A stretch of 64,000 nt of DNA from Flavobacterium tagetis (GTDB lineage Bacteria; Bacteroidota; Bacteroidia; Flavobacteriales; Flavobacteriaceae), in NCBI RefSeq assembly GCF_016735615.1, contig NZ_JAERSF010000004.1, forward strand, positions 310,001 to 374,000. The letters are read 5' to 3'. The position numbers and the translations under genes were made by a program. Within the stretch, counting starts at the first letter, position 1. Every line of letters begins with the position of its first letter. This document shows positions 32,979 through 42,408 of the stretch, piece after piece. Below the pieces are notes generated by a model. The model ran no database searches, had not been told where the DNA came from, and worked only from the letters and a program-made list of their open reading frames with translations.

Positions 32979-33875
32979 ATGAATTGGAACAGATATATAA
33001 AAGATTATCAGTCATACTTGAGGATTGAGAGGGGTTTGTCTAAAAATACAATAGAAAACTATGGCTTTGATATCGAGCGTTTATGTCTTTTTCTGGAAAC
33101 CAATCAGATCGATGTTTCTCCAATAAAAATTTCTGATGAAACATTACAGCAGTTTATTTATTCAGTAGCTAAAGAGGTAAATCCAAGGTCGCAGGCTAGG
33201 ATTATCTCTGGCCTAAAAAGTTTCTTTAATTATCTGGTTTTTGAAGATTATAGAAATGACAATCCTTTAGAATTGATAGAAGCACCCAAAACGGGCCGTA
33301 AATTGCCCGATACTTTATCGCTCGAGGAAATTGATCGCCTGATTGAGACAATCGATTTAAGTACTAATGAGGGCGAACGAAATAGAGCAATGCTTGAAAC
33401 TCTATATGGTTGCGGTTTGCGTGTATCTGAATTAATCTCACTTAAAATTTCAGATCTTTTTTTTGATGAAGGTTTTATTAAAATTACGGGTAAAGGAAAT
33501 AAAGAAAGATTTGTTCCGATAGGTTCGCTAACTCAAAAATATATTGATATATATAGAAATGCGGTTCGTTCAAATCTTAATATCAAAAAAGGGGCTGAAG
33601 ATACTTTATTCTTAAATCGTAGAGGAAATCAGTTAACTCGTGCTATGGTTTTTACTATCATTAAAGATCTTGCGCAAAAAATGGGACTCAAGAAAAGTAT
33701 AAGTCCACATACATTACGGCATTCTTTTGCGACACATTTACTTGAAAATGGTGCAGATTTAAGATCAATTCAGTTAATGCTTGGGCATGAATCGATTACA
33801 ACAACAGAAATTTATGTGCATTTAGATCGCCGTTTTCTAAAAGAAGTAATGCATAGTTTTCATCCTAGAAAATAA
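32979..33875 (+). CDS. xerD: Site-specific tyrosine recombinase XerD
   Basis: A 298-residue tyrosine recombinase. N-terminal SAM-like domain (1-100) and catalytic domain (105-298) with the full active site: Arg148 (GCGLRVSEL), Lys172 (GKGNKERFVP), His244/Arg247 (HTLRHSFATHLL), His270 (LGHES) and nucleophile Tyr279 (TEIYVHLD). It acts with XerC or XerD-family partners to resolve chromosome dimers at dif. The length is typical of a chromosomal XerD rather than a phage integrase, and there are no phage genes nearby. Confidence 0.94.
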   Translation: MNWNRYIKDYQSYLRIERGLSKNTIENYGFDIERLCLFLETNQIDVSPIKISDETLQQFIYSVAKEVNPRSQARIISGLKSFFNYLVFEDYRNDNPLELIEAPKTGRKLPDTLSLEEIDRLIETIDLSTNEGERNRAMLETLYGCGLRVSELISLKISDLFFDEGFIKITGKGNKERFVPIGSLTQKYIDIYRNAVRSNLNIKKGAEDTLFLNRRGNQLTRAMVFTIIKDLAQKMGLKKSISPHTLRHSFATHLLENGADLRSIQLMLGHESITTTEIYVHLDRRFLKEVMHSFHPRK

Positions 33876-34025
33876 TTTTTTACTGTATTGTGCGTTTTTT
33901 ATTTTGGAAATTTATATATTGTGTTAAAATTTATCTTGAAATAGAATAAAAGCAGTAAAACCTTGTGGTTTGTTCTGCTTTTCCGAATAAGTTCTGAATA
34001 TCTTATTTACATAAAAAAGTAGTGT

Positions 34026-35546
34026 ATGGTTTTTGATTTATATGGAAATGACGATTGCTTAGAGGTAAATAATTTTTACAAAAAGTTGTTGGCCGAAATG
34101 CCTGACCTACTTTTTCAGTTTGTTATTGATGCTGATAACAATTACACCTTTCCTCTTGTAAGTAAATCAGCAGATGAAATATTTGAGCTTTCAGCAGCAG
34201 ATTTTAATAATGATATCAAGTTTATAGTTTACGATCGAATCTTACCACAAGATCGTGAGCCTTTTTTTCAGTCTTTAGTCAAAGCTAGAAAAGAAATAAA
34301 ACCTTGGGAAATTGAGTTTAGAGCAACTCTTCCTAATAAAGGAATTCGTTGGTTTAAGGTTTCTGCAAAAACAGAATTTGCAGCAAATGGAAATGTTATT
34401 TTTTATGGTCACGTTTCAGATATTACTGAATTAAAAGATAAAGAAGAAAAGCTTAGGATTTCTGAAGAACGTTTTCAATTTGCTCTCGATGCTTCTACTG
34501 CTGGAATTTGGGATTGGGATATGGTGACCAATAGCGTTTTTTACTCTTCATTATCGCTTAAAATTTTAGAATTAGAATCAGCTGATATTTTTGATGATCC
34601 TGAGCGTTGGGATAAAATTGTGCATCCAGACGATCTTCCAAAATATTATTCAGATATTCATGAGCATTTTGATAATAAAATTCCGTTTTACGAAAATTAC
34701 CATCGTGTAATGACTTCTAGCGGTAATTATAAATGGATTTTGGATCGTGGAAAAGTTATTAAACGCGACGAAAATGGAAAACCTTTACGTGTAATTGGAA
34801 CGCATACAGATGTTTCAGCTCAGAAAGAAAAAGAGTTGGAGCTCATGAAAACAATGAAATTGTATAGTGATCAAAATAGCCGTTTATTGAATTTTTCGCA
34901 TATTGTTTCTCATAACCTAAACACACAGGCTGGAAATATAAAATCGATTTTAGATCTTATTGATGCTGATGTTAATAAGCAGACGGTAACAGAAATGCTT
35001 GAATATTTGCGTGCTGTTTCCAACGATCTGAATGAAACTATTTTAAATCTTACTCAAATTGTAAAAACGCAGAGTAATATTAATATAGCAGTTGTGCCAT
35101 TAAAGCTTTGTGAGTATATTGAGAAAACTATTTCGACAATTAAAGGTTATGATAAACAGCGTAAAGTCACAATTGTAAATAATGTTCCGAAGTATTTAAC
35201 CATTAATTTTAATCCGGCTTATATGGAAAGTGTTTTGCTGAATTTTACAACAAACGCAATTAAATATGCGCATCCAGATCGTGACCCGATAATAACATTT
35301 GATTTCGCAATTGAACCGGAAGGTTATAAATCGCTTAAAATTACAGATAATGGCCTGGGAATCGATTTGAAAGTTTATGGAGATTTATTGTTTGGAATGT
35401 ACAAAACCTTTCATAAACATGAAGAGGCACGAGGCATAGGATTGTATATTACAAGAAATCAAATTGAAGCGATGAAAGGAACTGTTGAAGTAGAAAGTGA
35501 AGTAGGAGTAGGAACAAGTTTTAAAATTGTTTTTAATGATATGTAA
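34026..35546 (+). CDS. Cytosolic PAS-domain sensor histidine kinase
   Basis: A 506-residue kinase. Two PAS/PAC units are visible (about 15-140 and 145-270: RISEERFQFALDASTAGIWDWDMVTNSVFYSS and IGTHTDVSAQKEKELE). The dimerisation helix carries His296 (FSHIVSHNLNTQAGNIKSILD), and the ATPase domain has the N box (NFTTNAIKYA), G1 (DNGLGID) and G2 (ARGIGLYIT). There is no membrane helix, so it senses a cytosolic signal. No response regulator is adjacent, so it is an orphan; the partner is elsewhere. The signal is unknown. Confidence 0.9.
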   Translation: MVFDLYGNDDCLEVNNFYKKLLAEMPDLLFQFVIDADNNYTFPLVSKSADEIFELSAADFNNDIKFIVYDRILPQDREPFFQSLVKARKEIKPWEIEFRATLPNKGIRWFKVSAKTEFAANGNVIFYGHVSDITELKDKEEKLRISEERFQFALDASTAGIWDWDMVTNSVFYSSLSLKILELESADIFDDPERWDKIVHPDDLPKYYSDIHEHFDNKIPFYENYHRVMTSSGNYKWILDRGKVIKRDENGKPLRVIGTHTDVSAQKEKELELMKTMKLYSDQNSRLLNFSHIVSHNLNTQAGNIKSILDLIDADVNKQTVTEMLEYLRAVSNDLNETILNLTQIVKTQSNINIAVVPLKLCEYIEKTISTIKGYDKQRKVTIVNNVPKYLTINFNPAYMESVLLNFTTNAIKYAHPDRDPIITFDFAIEPEGYKSLKITDNGLGIDLKVYGDLLFGMYKTFHKHEEARGIGLYITRNQIEAMKGTVEVESEVGVGTSFKIVFNDM

Positions 35547-35568
35547 AACGTAAATAGATTATAAAAAA

Positions 35569-35600
35569 TAAAGGCTGTCAATTTTGACAGCCTTTATTTT
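35569..35600. terminator. Bidirectional terminator
   Basis: Perfect 12-bp stem TAAAGGCTGTCA/TGACAGCCTTTA with a 4-base loop, between the convergent kinase and rny genes. Confidence 0.88.
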
Positions 35601-35619
35601 TTATTGATGTTTCCTGAGA

Positions 35620-37179
35620 TTATTTAGCAATGTTTACAGCTCTTGTTTCCCTAATAACTGTAACTTTGACCTGTCCAGGATAAGTCATTTCTGTTTGGAT
35701 TTTTTGCGAAATCTCGAAAGATAAGTTTGCAGCATTGTCATCAGAAACTTTTTCACTTTCTACAATTACACGAAGCTCTCTACCAGCTTGGATTGCATAA
35801 GCATTTTTAACACCGCTGAATCCGTAAGCTACATCTTCAAGATCTTTCAAACGCTGGATGTAAGAATCAAGAACCTGACGTCTAGCACCTGGTCTAGCTC
35901 CAGAAATAGCATCACAAACTTGGATAATTGGAGATAATAATGATTTCATTTCAATCTCATCATGGTGTGCTCCAATTGCGTTGCATACTTCTTCTTTTTC
36001 ACCGTATTTCTCTGCCCATTGCATACCTAAAAGTGCGTGTGGTAAATCACTTTCTGTATCTGGTACTTTTCCGATATCGTGTAATAAACCAGCTCTTTTT
36101 GCCAATTTCACGTTCAGTCCTAATTCTGCGGCCATGATACCGCAAAGTTTAGAAACTTCTCTTGAGTGCTGTAATAAGTTTTGTCCGTAAGAAGAACGAT
36201 ATTTCATTCTACCCACAACTTTAATTAATTCTGGGTGTAAACCGTGAATTCCTAAATCAATTACAGTACGTTTTCCAACTTCGATAATTTCGTCATCGAT
36301 TTGTTTTGCAGTTTTAGCCACAACTTCTTCGATTCTTGCAGGGTGAATACGTCCGTCAGTTACTAATTTGTGTAAAGACAAACGAGCAATTTCTCTACGA
36401 ACAGGATCAAAACAAGAAAGGATAATAGCTTCTGGGGTGTCATCAACAATGATTTCAACTCCAGTTGCAGCTTCAAGAGCTCTAATGTTACGGCCTTCAC
36501 GACCGATAATTCTACCTTTTACATCGTCAGATTCAATGTTGAAAACAGAAACGCAGTTTTCTACCGCTTCTTCAGTTCCAACCCTTTGAATCGTATTGAT
36601 GATGATTTTTTTAGCTTCCTGTTGTGCAGTAAGTTTTGCCTCTTCAATAGTTTCTTGAATATGAGACATTGCTTTTGTTTTCGCTTCAGCTTTTAAACCT
36701 TCTACCAATTGTTCTTTTGCTTCTTCAGCAGAAAGTCCAGAAATTACCTCTAATTGCTGTAATTGGCTTTTGTGAAGTTTATCAACTTCAGCTTGTTTTT
36801 TGTCTAAAACCTCAATTTTGTTGTTGTATTCAGCTGTTTTAGCTTCGTAATCTTCGTTTACTTTTTTAGCTTTAGAAAGTTCGTTAGATACTTGAGATTC
36901 TTTATCGCGCACGCGTTTTTCTACTTCAGCAACTTTTTTATCACGTGCTAAAATAACTTGTTCGTGTTCTGATTTTAGTTCGATAAAACGCTCTTTTGCT
37001 TGAAGAATTTTGTCTTTTTTGATATTTTCTGCTTCTAAATTAGCGTCTTTTAAGATAGAAGCTGCTTCTTTTTTAGCGTTTTTAATTAGGTTTGAAATAT
37101 TACTTTTCTCGATAATTTTAGCTATTGCAAATCCTGCCGCAATACCTACAATACCAATAATGATCGTTATGATGTCCAT
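35620..37179 (-). CDS. rny: Ribonuclease Y
   Basis: A 519-residue endoribonuclease that starts mRNA decay. One N-terminal membrane helix (about 3-22, IITIIIGIVGIAAGFAIAKII) and a long coiled coil (about 30-200) are followed by a KH domain (DDVKGRIIGREGRNIRALEAATGVEIIVDD) and an HD phosphohydrolase domain (AGLLHDIGKVPD). All conserved motifs are present. It lies downstream of zapA with a structured RNA between them. Confidence 0.97.
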   Translation of the reverse strand: MDIITIIIGIVGIAAGFAIAKIIEKSNISNLIKNAKKEAASILKDANLEAENIKKDKILQAKERFIELKSEHEQVILARDKKVAEVEKRVRDKESQVSNELSKAKKVNEDYEAKTAEYNNKIEVLDKKQAEVDKLHKSQLQQLEVISGLSAEEAKEQLVEGLKAEAKTKAMSHIQETIEEAKLTAQQEAKKIIINTIQRVGTEEAVENCVSVFNIESDDVKGRIIGREGRNIRALEAATGVEIIVDDTPEAIILSCFDPVRREIARLSLHKLVTDGRIHPARIEEVVAKTAKQIDDEIIEVGKRTVIDLGIHGLHPELIKVVGRMKYRSSYGQNLLQHSREVSKLCGIMAAELGLNVKLAKRAGLLHDIGKVPDTESDLPHALLGMQWAEKYGEKEEVCNAIGAHHDEIEMKSLLSPIIQVCDAISGARPGARRQVLDSYIQRLKDLEDVAYGFSGVKNAYAIQAGRELRVIVESEKVSDDNAANLSFEISQKIQTEMTYPGQVKVTVIRETRAVNIAK

Positions 37180-37199
37180 GTTTGTTAGGGTTTATATAT

Positions 37200-37362
37200 A
37201 AAAAAAGCCTACATTAATTGCTTGTATAAACTCGTAAAGACAAGTTTTGAGCTAACTCACTGTTCAAGTTTCCCAGCCAAAAGGAGGGCATACTATAGTA
37301 GCGACGATTTGCTCATTCTAAATTGTTAGTGTTGAGTTTACCAAATGTGAACTAATGTAGGC
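37200..37362 (-). ncRNA. ssrS: Probable 6S RNA
   Basis: This 209-base gap between zapA and rny contains a long, closed RNA on the minus strand. The ends pair as GCCTACATTA (37353-37362) with TAATGTAGGC (37207-37216), followed by a run of U (37200-37206). The middle gives a mostly helical rod with an interior bubble, the shape of 6S RNA. 6S RNA next to zapA is a well-known arrangement. 6S RNA binds the housekeeping RNA polymerase. The precise ends are estimated; no database match was run. Confidence 0.7.
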
Positions 37363-37388
37363 AGTATCTTAGTTTCTGTAAAGAACGT

Positions 37389-37682
37389 TTATTTTTCGAG
37401 ATATTGATCTAAAAGCGTATTTAATCTTTTAATTCTTTCGATAGTTTCTTCTCCATCGATTGCATTATCAATCTGTTTTTGTTCTACCTGCGATGCAAAT
37501 TGTAATGCACACATAGCTAGAACATCTTGTTTGTCACGAACCGCGTAATTTTCTTCGAACTGCTTGATCATAGCATCAATTTTTTTAGAAGCACTTCTGA
37601 GTCCTTCTTCCTGAGCCGGTTCAACCGTAAGTGGGTAAACGCGGTCGGCAATTGATATTTTAATTCTAAGCTTTCCGTCCAT
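37389..37682 (-). CDS. zapA: Cell division protein ZapA
   Basis: A 97-residue ZapA, which bundles FtsZ filaments at the division ring. The N-terminal globular region (KLRIKISIADRVYPLTVEPAQEEGLRSASKKIDAMI) and the C-terminal coiled coil (ALQFASQVEQKQIDNAIDGEETIERIKRLNTLLDQYL) match the family. It starts 4 bases after the upstream coiled-coil gene on the same strand, so the two are probably co-transcribed. Confidence 0.93.
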   Translation of the reverse strand: MDGKLRIKISIADRVYPLTVEPAQEEGLRSASKKIDAMIKQFEENYAVRDKQDVLAMCALQFASQVEQKQIDNAIDGEETIERIKRLNTLLDQYLEK

Positions 37683-37686
37683 GTTG

Positions 37687-37977
37687 TTAATCTGATAGTT
37701 GTGCTATACAGTAATCAATTTCGCGAATTAATGAATTTATTTTAAGCTTTGTCTCTCTCTTGTTATTGTCGCTGCCAAGCAACGAATTGGCTATCTTAAG
37801 TGTTTCATTTTGCTTCTTCAAAGCTTCCATTTCCTCAGATTGTTTCTGGATAATTTGCGCAGCTTTGGCTAGTTCTAATCGTAATACTTGATTGTTTTGT
37901 TCAAAGGCTTTTGATTTCTCAAAAAGCTTTTCAACTTTATATTCAAGAGTATCAATTATTTCTGCAATTACACTCAT
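37687..37977 (-). CDS. Coiled-coil protein upstream of zapA (ZapB-like in form)
   Basis: A 96-residue almost entirely helical protein (MSVIAEIIDTLEYKVEKLFEKSKAFEQNNQVLRLELAKAAQII). The heptad pattern indicates a coiled coil. Position and form resemble ZapB-like proteins, which link ZapA to the division ring, but direct homology to ZapB was not shown. It is 4 bases upstream of zapA. Function inferred from neighbours. Confidence 0.7.
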   Translation of the reverse strand: MSVIAEIIDTLEYKVEKLFEKSKAFEQNNQVLRLELAKAAQIIQKQSEEMEALKKQNETLKIANSLLGSDNNKRETKLKINSLIREIDYCIAQLSD

Positions 37978-38126
37978 TATACATCCTATTCATTACTTAA
38001 TCCTACAAAGTTAATATTCCTTTTTATTAATGCAATTTTTTATCGATTTTTTTGCATTAATTTAGATAAATATATTGTAATTCAATTAATTGTAGTTTTG
38101 AAGCTTTTTTCTTGCTTTTATTGGCT

Positions 38127-38134
38127 TATTTTTG
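38127..38134 (+). promoter_or_regulatory. -7 box of the M23 peptidase gene
   Basis: TATTTTTG, matching TAnnTTTG. Its position rules out the TTG at 38132 as translation start and favours the ATG at 38150 or 38159. Confidence 0.5.
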
Positions 38135-38149
38135 CTTATCTTAGCAAAA

Positions 38150-39841
38150 ATGTTGTTTATGAGATTATATGTACTTGCCCTTTTAATTTGTAATTCTGTG
38201 TTTGCTCAAACGCAATATCCTAAAGATTATTTCCGTCCTCCATTAGATATTCCAATGCAACTTTCTGGTAATTTTGGGGAGTTACGGCCTAATCATTTTC
38301 ATGCTGGTTTTGATTTAAAAACGAATCAAAGAGAAGGTTTGACGGTACATGCAATTGCAGATGGATATGTTTCGCGAATTAAAATTTCGACTTTTGGAAA
38401 CGGAAAATGTATTTATATAACACATCCAAATGGATATACTTCTGTTTATGGGCATTTGCAAACGCCAACTGGGGCAATTTTAGATTATGTAAAAAAAACA
38501 CATTACAAAGAAAAGGCCTATGAAATTGAAATGTTTCCAAAACCGGACGAACTTCCTGTGAAAAAAGGTGATATAATTGGACTTTCAGGAAATACGGGTT
38601 CGTCAGAAGGGCCGCATCTTCATTTTGAAATTCGTGATACTAAAACCGAATTTGTTATCAATCCGATTTTCTTTGGCTTTGACCAAAATTTAAAAGATAC
38701 CAAAAAGCCAACTATATCTAGTTTATACGTTTATCCTTTGGATAATGCCACGGTGAACCAGTCTAAACAACCTTTATTTGTTAATATGGCGCTTCAAAAA
38801 GACGGAACTTATTTGGCTTCAAAAGTTAAAGCAAACGGTAAAATTGGTTTCGGAATCAATGCTATTGATACTGATGATGTTTCACATAATAGAAATGGAG
38901 TTTTTAATGTTTCGACTTTCTTAAATGGAAATCAGAATTATAATTATCAATTTAATACCTATTCTTTTGATGAAATGCGCTACATCAATGCTTTGATTGA
39001 TTATCCTCGTTATAAAAAATCGGGACAGCGTGTGCAGAAACTTTTTATGAAAACGCCTTTTGCTTTAAGTATTATTAAAACCGATTCACTTCGAGGTATT
39101 GTAAAAGCAGAGCCTAATTTAACTTCAAATTACAAAATTGAAGTTTCGGATTATTTTGGAAATTTAAATTCGGTTACAGTTCCGATTGAGTTTGATGCTG
39201 CAACACCTCTTGTGGAGTCAGAGTCAGTTAACGGGAAGTATTTTATAAAATATAATAGAGATGCCAATTTTGAGAAAGATAATATGTCGGTTTTCTTTCC
39301 TGCAGGCACTTTTTACGATGACTTCAATATGAATTTTGATGTGAGAAATAACAAAATTTTTATTCATGATGATACAGTTCCTGCGCATTCTAATTTTACA
39401 ATTACTATAAAAGATGATACTTATCCAGAATCTTTACGAGATAAACTTTATATCGGAAAGTGGACAAGTTATAATGGAACAATCAGAAAAGGTGATGTTT
39501 TTACTGCGAAAGCAAAAACATTGGGCACTTACGGTTTGGTTCTCGATACGATTCTGCCAGTTGTTAAAATTGCAAAACCAATTGAAGGAAAATGGATTAG
39601 CGATCAAAAGAAAATTGATTTAACGATAAGTGATTCTTTATCCGGAATAAAATCTTATAACGGATATTTAAACGGAAGCTGGGTTTTATTTGAATACGAA
39701 AATAAAGCGAGAAGAATCACTCATACTTTTGATGATCAATATTTGGCAGAAGGTGAAAACGTATTAAAAGTTGAAGTTGTTGATAATGTAGGAAATACTA
39801 CTATCTTTGAAACTCGTTTTTTTAGAAGTCAACAAAAATAA
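38150..39841 (+). CDS. Secreted M23 family metallopeptidase
   Basis: A 563-residue secreted protein from the ATG at 38150 (38159 is an alternative). The signal peptide is MLFMRLYVLALLICNSVFAQ. The peptidase M23 (LytM-like) domain occupies about residues 20-180; the metal site has HFHAGFD (H and D) and the catalytic HLHFEIRD motif, with the loop GLSGNTGSSEGP. The C-terminal roughly 350 residues are beta-rich and may bind the cell wall or membrane. It likely cleaves peptidoglycan cross-links. A TonB receptor gene follows 12 bases downstream, in the same frame. Confidence 0.9.
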   Translation: MLFMRLYVLALLICNSVFAQTQYPKDYFRPPLDIPMQLSGNFGELRPNHFHAGFDLKTNQREGLTVHAIADGYVSRIKISTFGNGKCIYITHPNGYTSVYGHLQTPTGAILDYVKKTHYKEKAYEIEMFPKPDELPVKKGDIIGLSGNTGSSEGPHLHFEIRDTKTEFVINPIFFGFDQNLKDTKKPTISSLYVYPLDNATVNQSKQPLFVNMALQKDGTYLASKVKANGKIGFGINAIDTDDVSHNRNGVFNVSTFLNGNQNYNYQFNTYSFDEMRYINALIDYPRYKKSGQRVQKLFMKTPFALSIIKTDSLRGIVKAEPNLTSNYKIEVSDYFGNLNSVTVPIEFDAATPLVESESVNGKYFIKYNRDANFEKDNMSVFFPAGTFYDDFNMNFDVRNNKIFIHDDTVPAHSNFTITIKDDTYPESLRDKLYIGKWTSYNGTIRKGDVFTAKAKTLGTYGLVLDTILPVVKIAKPIEGKWISDQKKIDLTISDSLSGIKSYNGYLNGSWVLFEYENKARRITHTFDDQYLAEGENVLKVEVVDNVGNTTIFETRFFRSQQK

Positions 39842-39853
39842 AACCCAAAATCT

Positions 39854-42319
39854 TTGAGTTACAACAGGTTTACATTCGCTTTTCTTTTTTTATTTTTCAG
39901 CTGTATTGCTTTAGCTCAAAATGCTCGCGTGAAAGGGCTGATTCTAGATGCAGAAAAACATCCTGTTGGGGGCGTAAATATTTCTTCGCAGGAAACTTCT
40001 GTGCAATCTGATGCAAATGGATTTTATGAAATTGAAATTCCGTCAAACAAAAAGGTCTCTCTGATTTTTACTCACGTTTCTTTAAAAATGATGAGTTTAA
40101 CGGTTAGTTTAAAAACAAATGAAGTTTTTGTTTTTAATCCTATTATGAGTAATTCTGAAGAACAAATGGGCGAAGTTTTTGTTTCTTCTGGAAATAGAAA
40201 GCGAGTTCAGGGAATTACATCGGTAGATACCGAAACCATAAAGAAGATTCCAGGTGCCAATGCCGGAATTGAAAATATTCTAAAAACACTTCCCGGTGTA
40301 AATTCCAACAATGAATTAAGCACACAATACATGGTTCGTGGTGGTAATTACGACGAAAATCTAGTCTATGTAAATGAAGTAGAAGTATATCGTCCGTTTT
40401 TAATTCGTTCAGGACAACAGGAAGGTTTAAGTTTTACCAATACCGATTTGGTTCAAAATGTTGAATTTTCTGCTGGCGGATTTCAAGCGAAGTTTGGAGA
40501 TAAATTATCTTCTGTTTTAGATATTGCCTATCGAAAGCCAACTCAGTTTGGTGCTGCCTTTGAAGCAAGTTTTTTAGGAGGAAGTGCTGCGGTCGACTTA
40601 GTTTCTAAAAATAAAAAATGGTCTGCTGTAACTGGAGTCCGTTACAGAAATAATAGCCTTTTAGTAAATAGTCAAGATACAGAGACGAATTACAAACCGA
40701 CTTTTGCAGATATTCAGACGAATATAAATTATGATATTTCTGAAAAATGGCAAATGAGCTTTTTAGGAAATATTTCTCAGAACAAATATTTGTATGAGCC
40801 TTTGGTTCGTCAGACAAATTTTGGAACAGCAGATCAGCCAATGGCGCTTGCGGTTTGTTATGAAGGGCAAGAAAAAGATCAGTATAACACATATTTCGGA
40901 GCTTTAAAAACGACTTATAAAGCTTCGCCTTCGCTTACTCTAAAATTAATTGGTTCGTTATTTCATACCACAGAACAAGAACATTTTGATATTTTGGCAC
41001 AATATCGTTTAGGAAATGTAAATGCTGAAGATCCAGAAAACACATCCGCAGTTGATTTTACTCGTGGAATAGGTTCTCAACTAAACCACGCCCGAAACGA
41101 TCTGGATGCTTTAATTGCAAATATTGAATTGAAAGGAATTAAAGACTGGAAAGAAAGCCAGCTAGAATTTGGGTTAAAATATACTAGAGAATCTATTCGA
41201 GATCGAGTAGTAGAGTGGGAAGTTATTGATTCGGCAGGATTTTCTATTAATCCGCCTTTGGTAGTTCTTCCAAAAAACAATCAGCCATACACGCCTTATA
41301 CAGGACCGCTTCTACCATATCAAAATATCCGAGCGACCAATTTTAATACCATTAATAGATTCTCGGGTTATGCACAATGGAACAAGCAGTCAGAAATTGG
41401 TTCGAGTCAGATCTGGTATCATTTGGGAGCGCGTTTTCAAGGCTGGAATGTTGCAGGGGCTTTAGAAGAAGGAAAAACACAGTTTGTAGTAAGTCCGCGT
41501 GCGCAATTTGCCATAAAACCAGATTGGGATCGAGATATGGTTTTCAGGATTTCGGGCGGATTGTATCATCAGCCGCCGTTTTACAGAGAATTACGAGATT
41601 TAAATGGTGTTGTGAATCCGAATGTGAAAGCTCAGGAAGCCATTCATGTGGTTTTAGGAAATGATTATAATTTTAAAATGTGGAATCGTCCTTTTAAATG
41701 GGTGACAGAACTTTATTATAAATCGCTTACTGATGTAAATGTATATTCGATTGATAATGTTCGAATTCGTTACGTTGCCAATAATAATGCAAAAGCTTAT
41801 GCGCAAGGTCTTGATTTTAGATTAAATGGAGAATTTGTGCCAGGAACAGAGTCTTGGGTAAGCTTTGGGTATATGAAAACCGAAGAAAATTACGAAAACA
41901 AAGGCTACATTGCACGTCCGACAGATCAGCGTTTGAAATTTGCGATGCTGTTTCAAGACTATATGCCGAATATTCCAAGTGTAAAAGTGTATTTGAATTT
42001 AGTTTATAATACCGGATTGCCAGGAGGCGCGCCTGCATATACTGACCCGTATTTGTATCAAAACCGATTAAACGATTACAGAAGAGCAGATATTGGTTTT
42101 GCAAAAGTTTTTGTAGACGCAAGTACACAAAACACAAAAAAAGGCTGGCTTAAAAACTTTAAAGAGTTAGCTGTCGGGTTGGAAATTTTCAATCTTTTCA
42201 ATAATCAAAATGCGATTACAAATACTTGGGTTCGTGATGTGTATTCAAAAAATCAATATGCGATTCCAAATTATATGACTTCGAGGGTTTTTAACGTTAA
42301 GATAAATGCGAGGTTGTAA
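39854..42319 (+). CDS. TonB-dependent receptor, TTG start
   Basis: An 821-residue receptor. The only plausible start is TTG at 39854 (MSYNRFTFAFLFLFFSCIALAQ), because there is no ATG between the in-frame stop of the M23 gene at 39839-39841 and the signal peptide. Domains are a carboxypeptidase-regulatory-like sandwich (about 25-105), plug (about 110-230: NELSTQYMVRGGNYDENLVYVNEVEVYRP) and barrel to the end (FNVKINARL). No STN domain is present, so it is not a sigma-transducing receptor. The ligand is unknown; peptidoglycan-derived fragments are one possibility given its neighbour, but this is inference. Confidence 0.92.
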   Translation: MSYNRFTFAFLFLFFSCIALAQNARVKGLILDAEKHPVGGVNISSQETSVQSDANGFYEIEIPSNKKVSLIFTHVSLKMMSLTVSLKTNEVFVFNPIMSNSEEQMGEVFVSSGNRKRVQGITSVDTETIKKIPGANAGIENILKTLPGVNSNNELSTQYMVRGGNYDENLVYVNEVEVYRPFLIRSGQQEGLSFTNTDLVQNVEFSAGGFQAKFGDKLSSVLDIAYRKPTQFGAAFEASFLGGSAAVDLVSKNKKWSAVTGVRYRNNSLLVNSQDTETNYKPTFADIQTNINYDISEKWQMSFLGNISQNKYLYEPLVRQTNFGTADQPMALAVCYEGQEKDQYNTYFGALKTTYKASPSLTLKLIGSLFHTTEQEHFDILAQYRLGNVNAEDPENTSAVDFTRGIGSQLNHARNDLDALIANIELKGIKDWKESQLEFGLKYTRESIRDRVVEWEVIDSAGFSINPPLVVLPKNNQPYTPYTGPLLPYQNIRATNFNTINRFSGYAQWNKQSEIGSSQIWYHLGARFQGWNVAGALEEGKTQFVVSPRAQFAIKPDWDRDMVFRISGGLYHQPPFYRELRDLNGVVNPNVKAQEAIHVVLGNDYNFKMWNRPFKWVTELYYKSLTDVNVYSIDNVRIRYVANNNAKAYAQGLDFRLNGEFVPGTESWVSFGYMKTEENYENKGYIARPTDQRLKFAMLFQDYMPNIPSVKVYLNLVYNTGLPGGAPAYTDPYLYQNRLNDYRRADIGFAKVFVDASTQNTKKGWLKNFKELAVGLEIFNLFNNQNAITNTWVRDVYSKNQYAIPNYMTSRVFNVKINARL

Positions 42320-42408
42320 TCTGCTTCGTAATTGTTCAGTAAAATTCAATAAAAACAAAAATTACAATCAAAAATAGTATATTTGATAATCGTATATAAT
42401 CATTGTAG

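Noticed and set aside
32979..33875. Integrase of a mobile element
   Set aside because: Length, full active site and housekeeping neighbours fit chromosomal XerD, and no attachment-site duplication or cargo is visible.
38132..38149. TTG start of the M23 peptidase
   Set aside because: It lies in the -7 promoter box; ATG at 38150 or 38159 starts the signal peptide.
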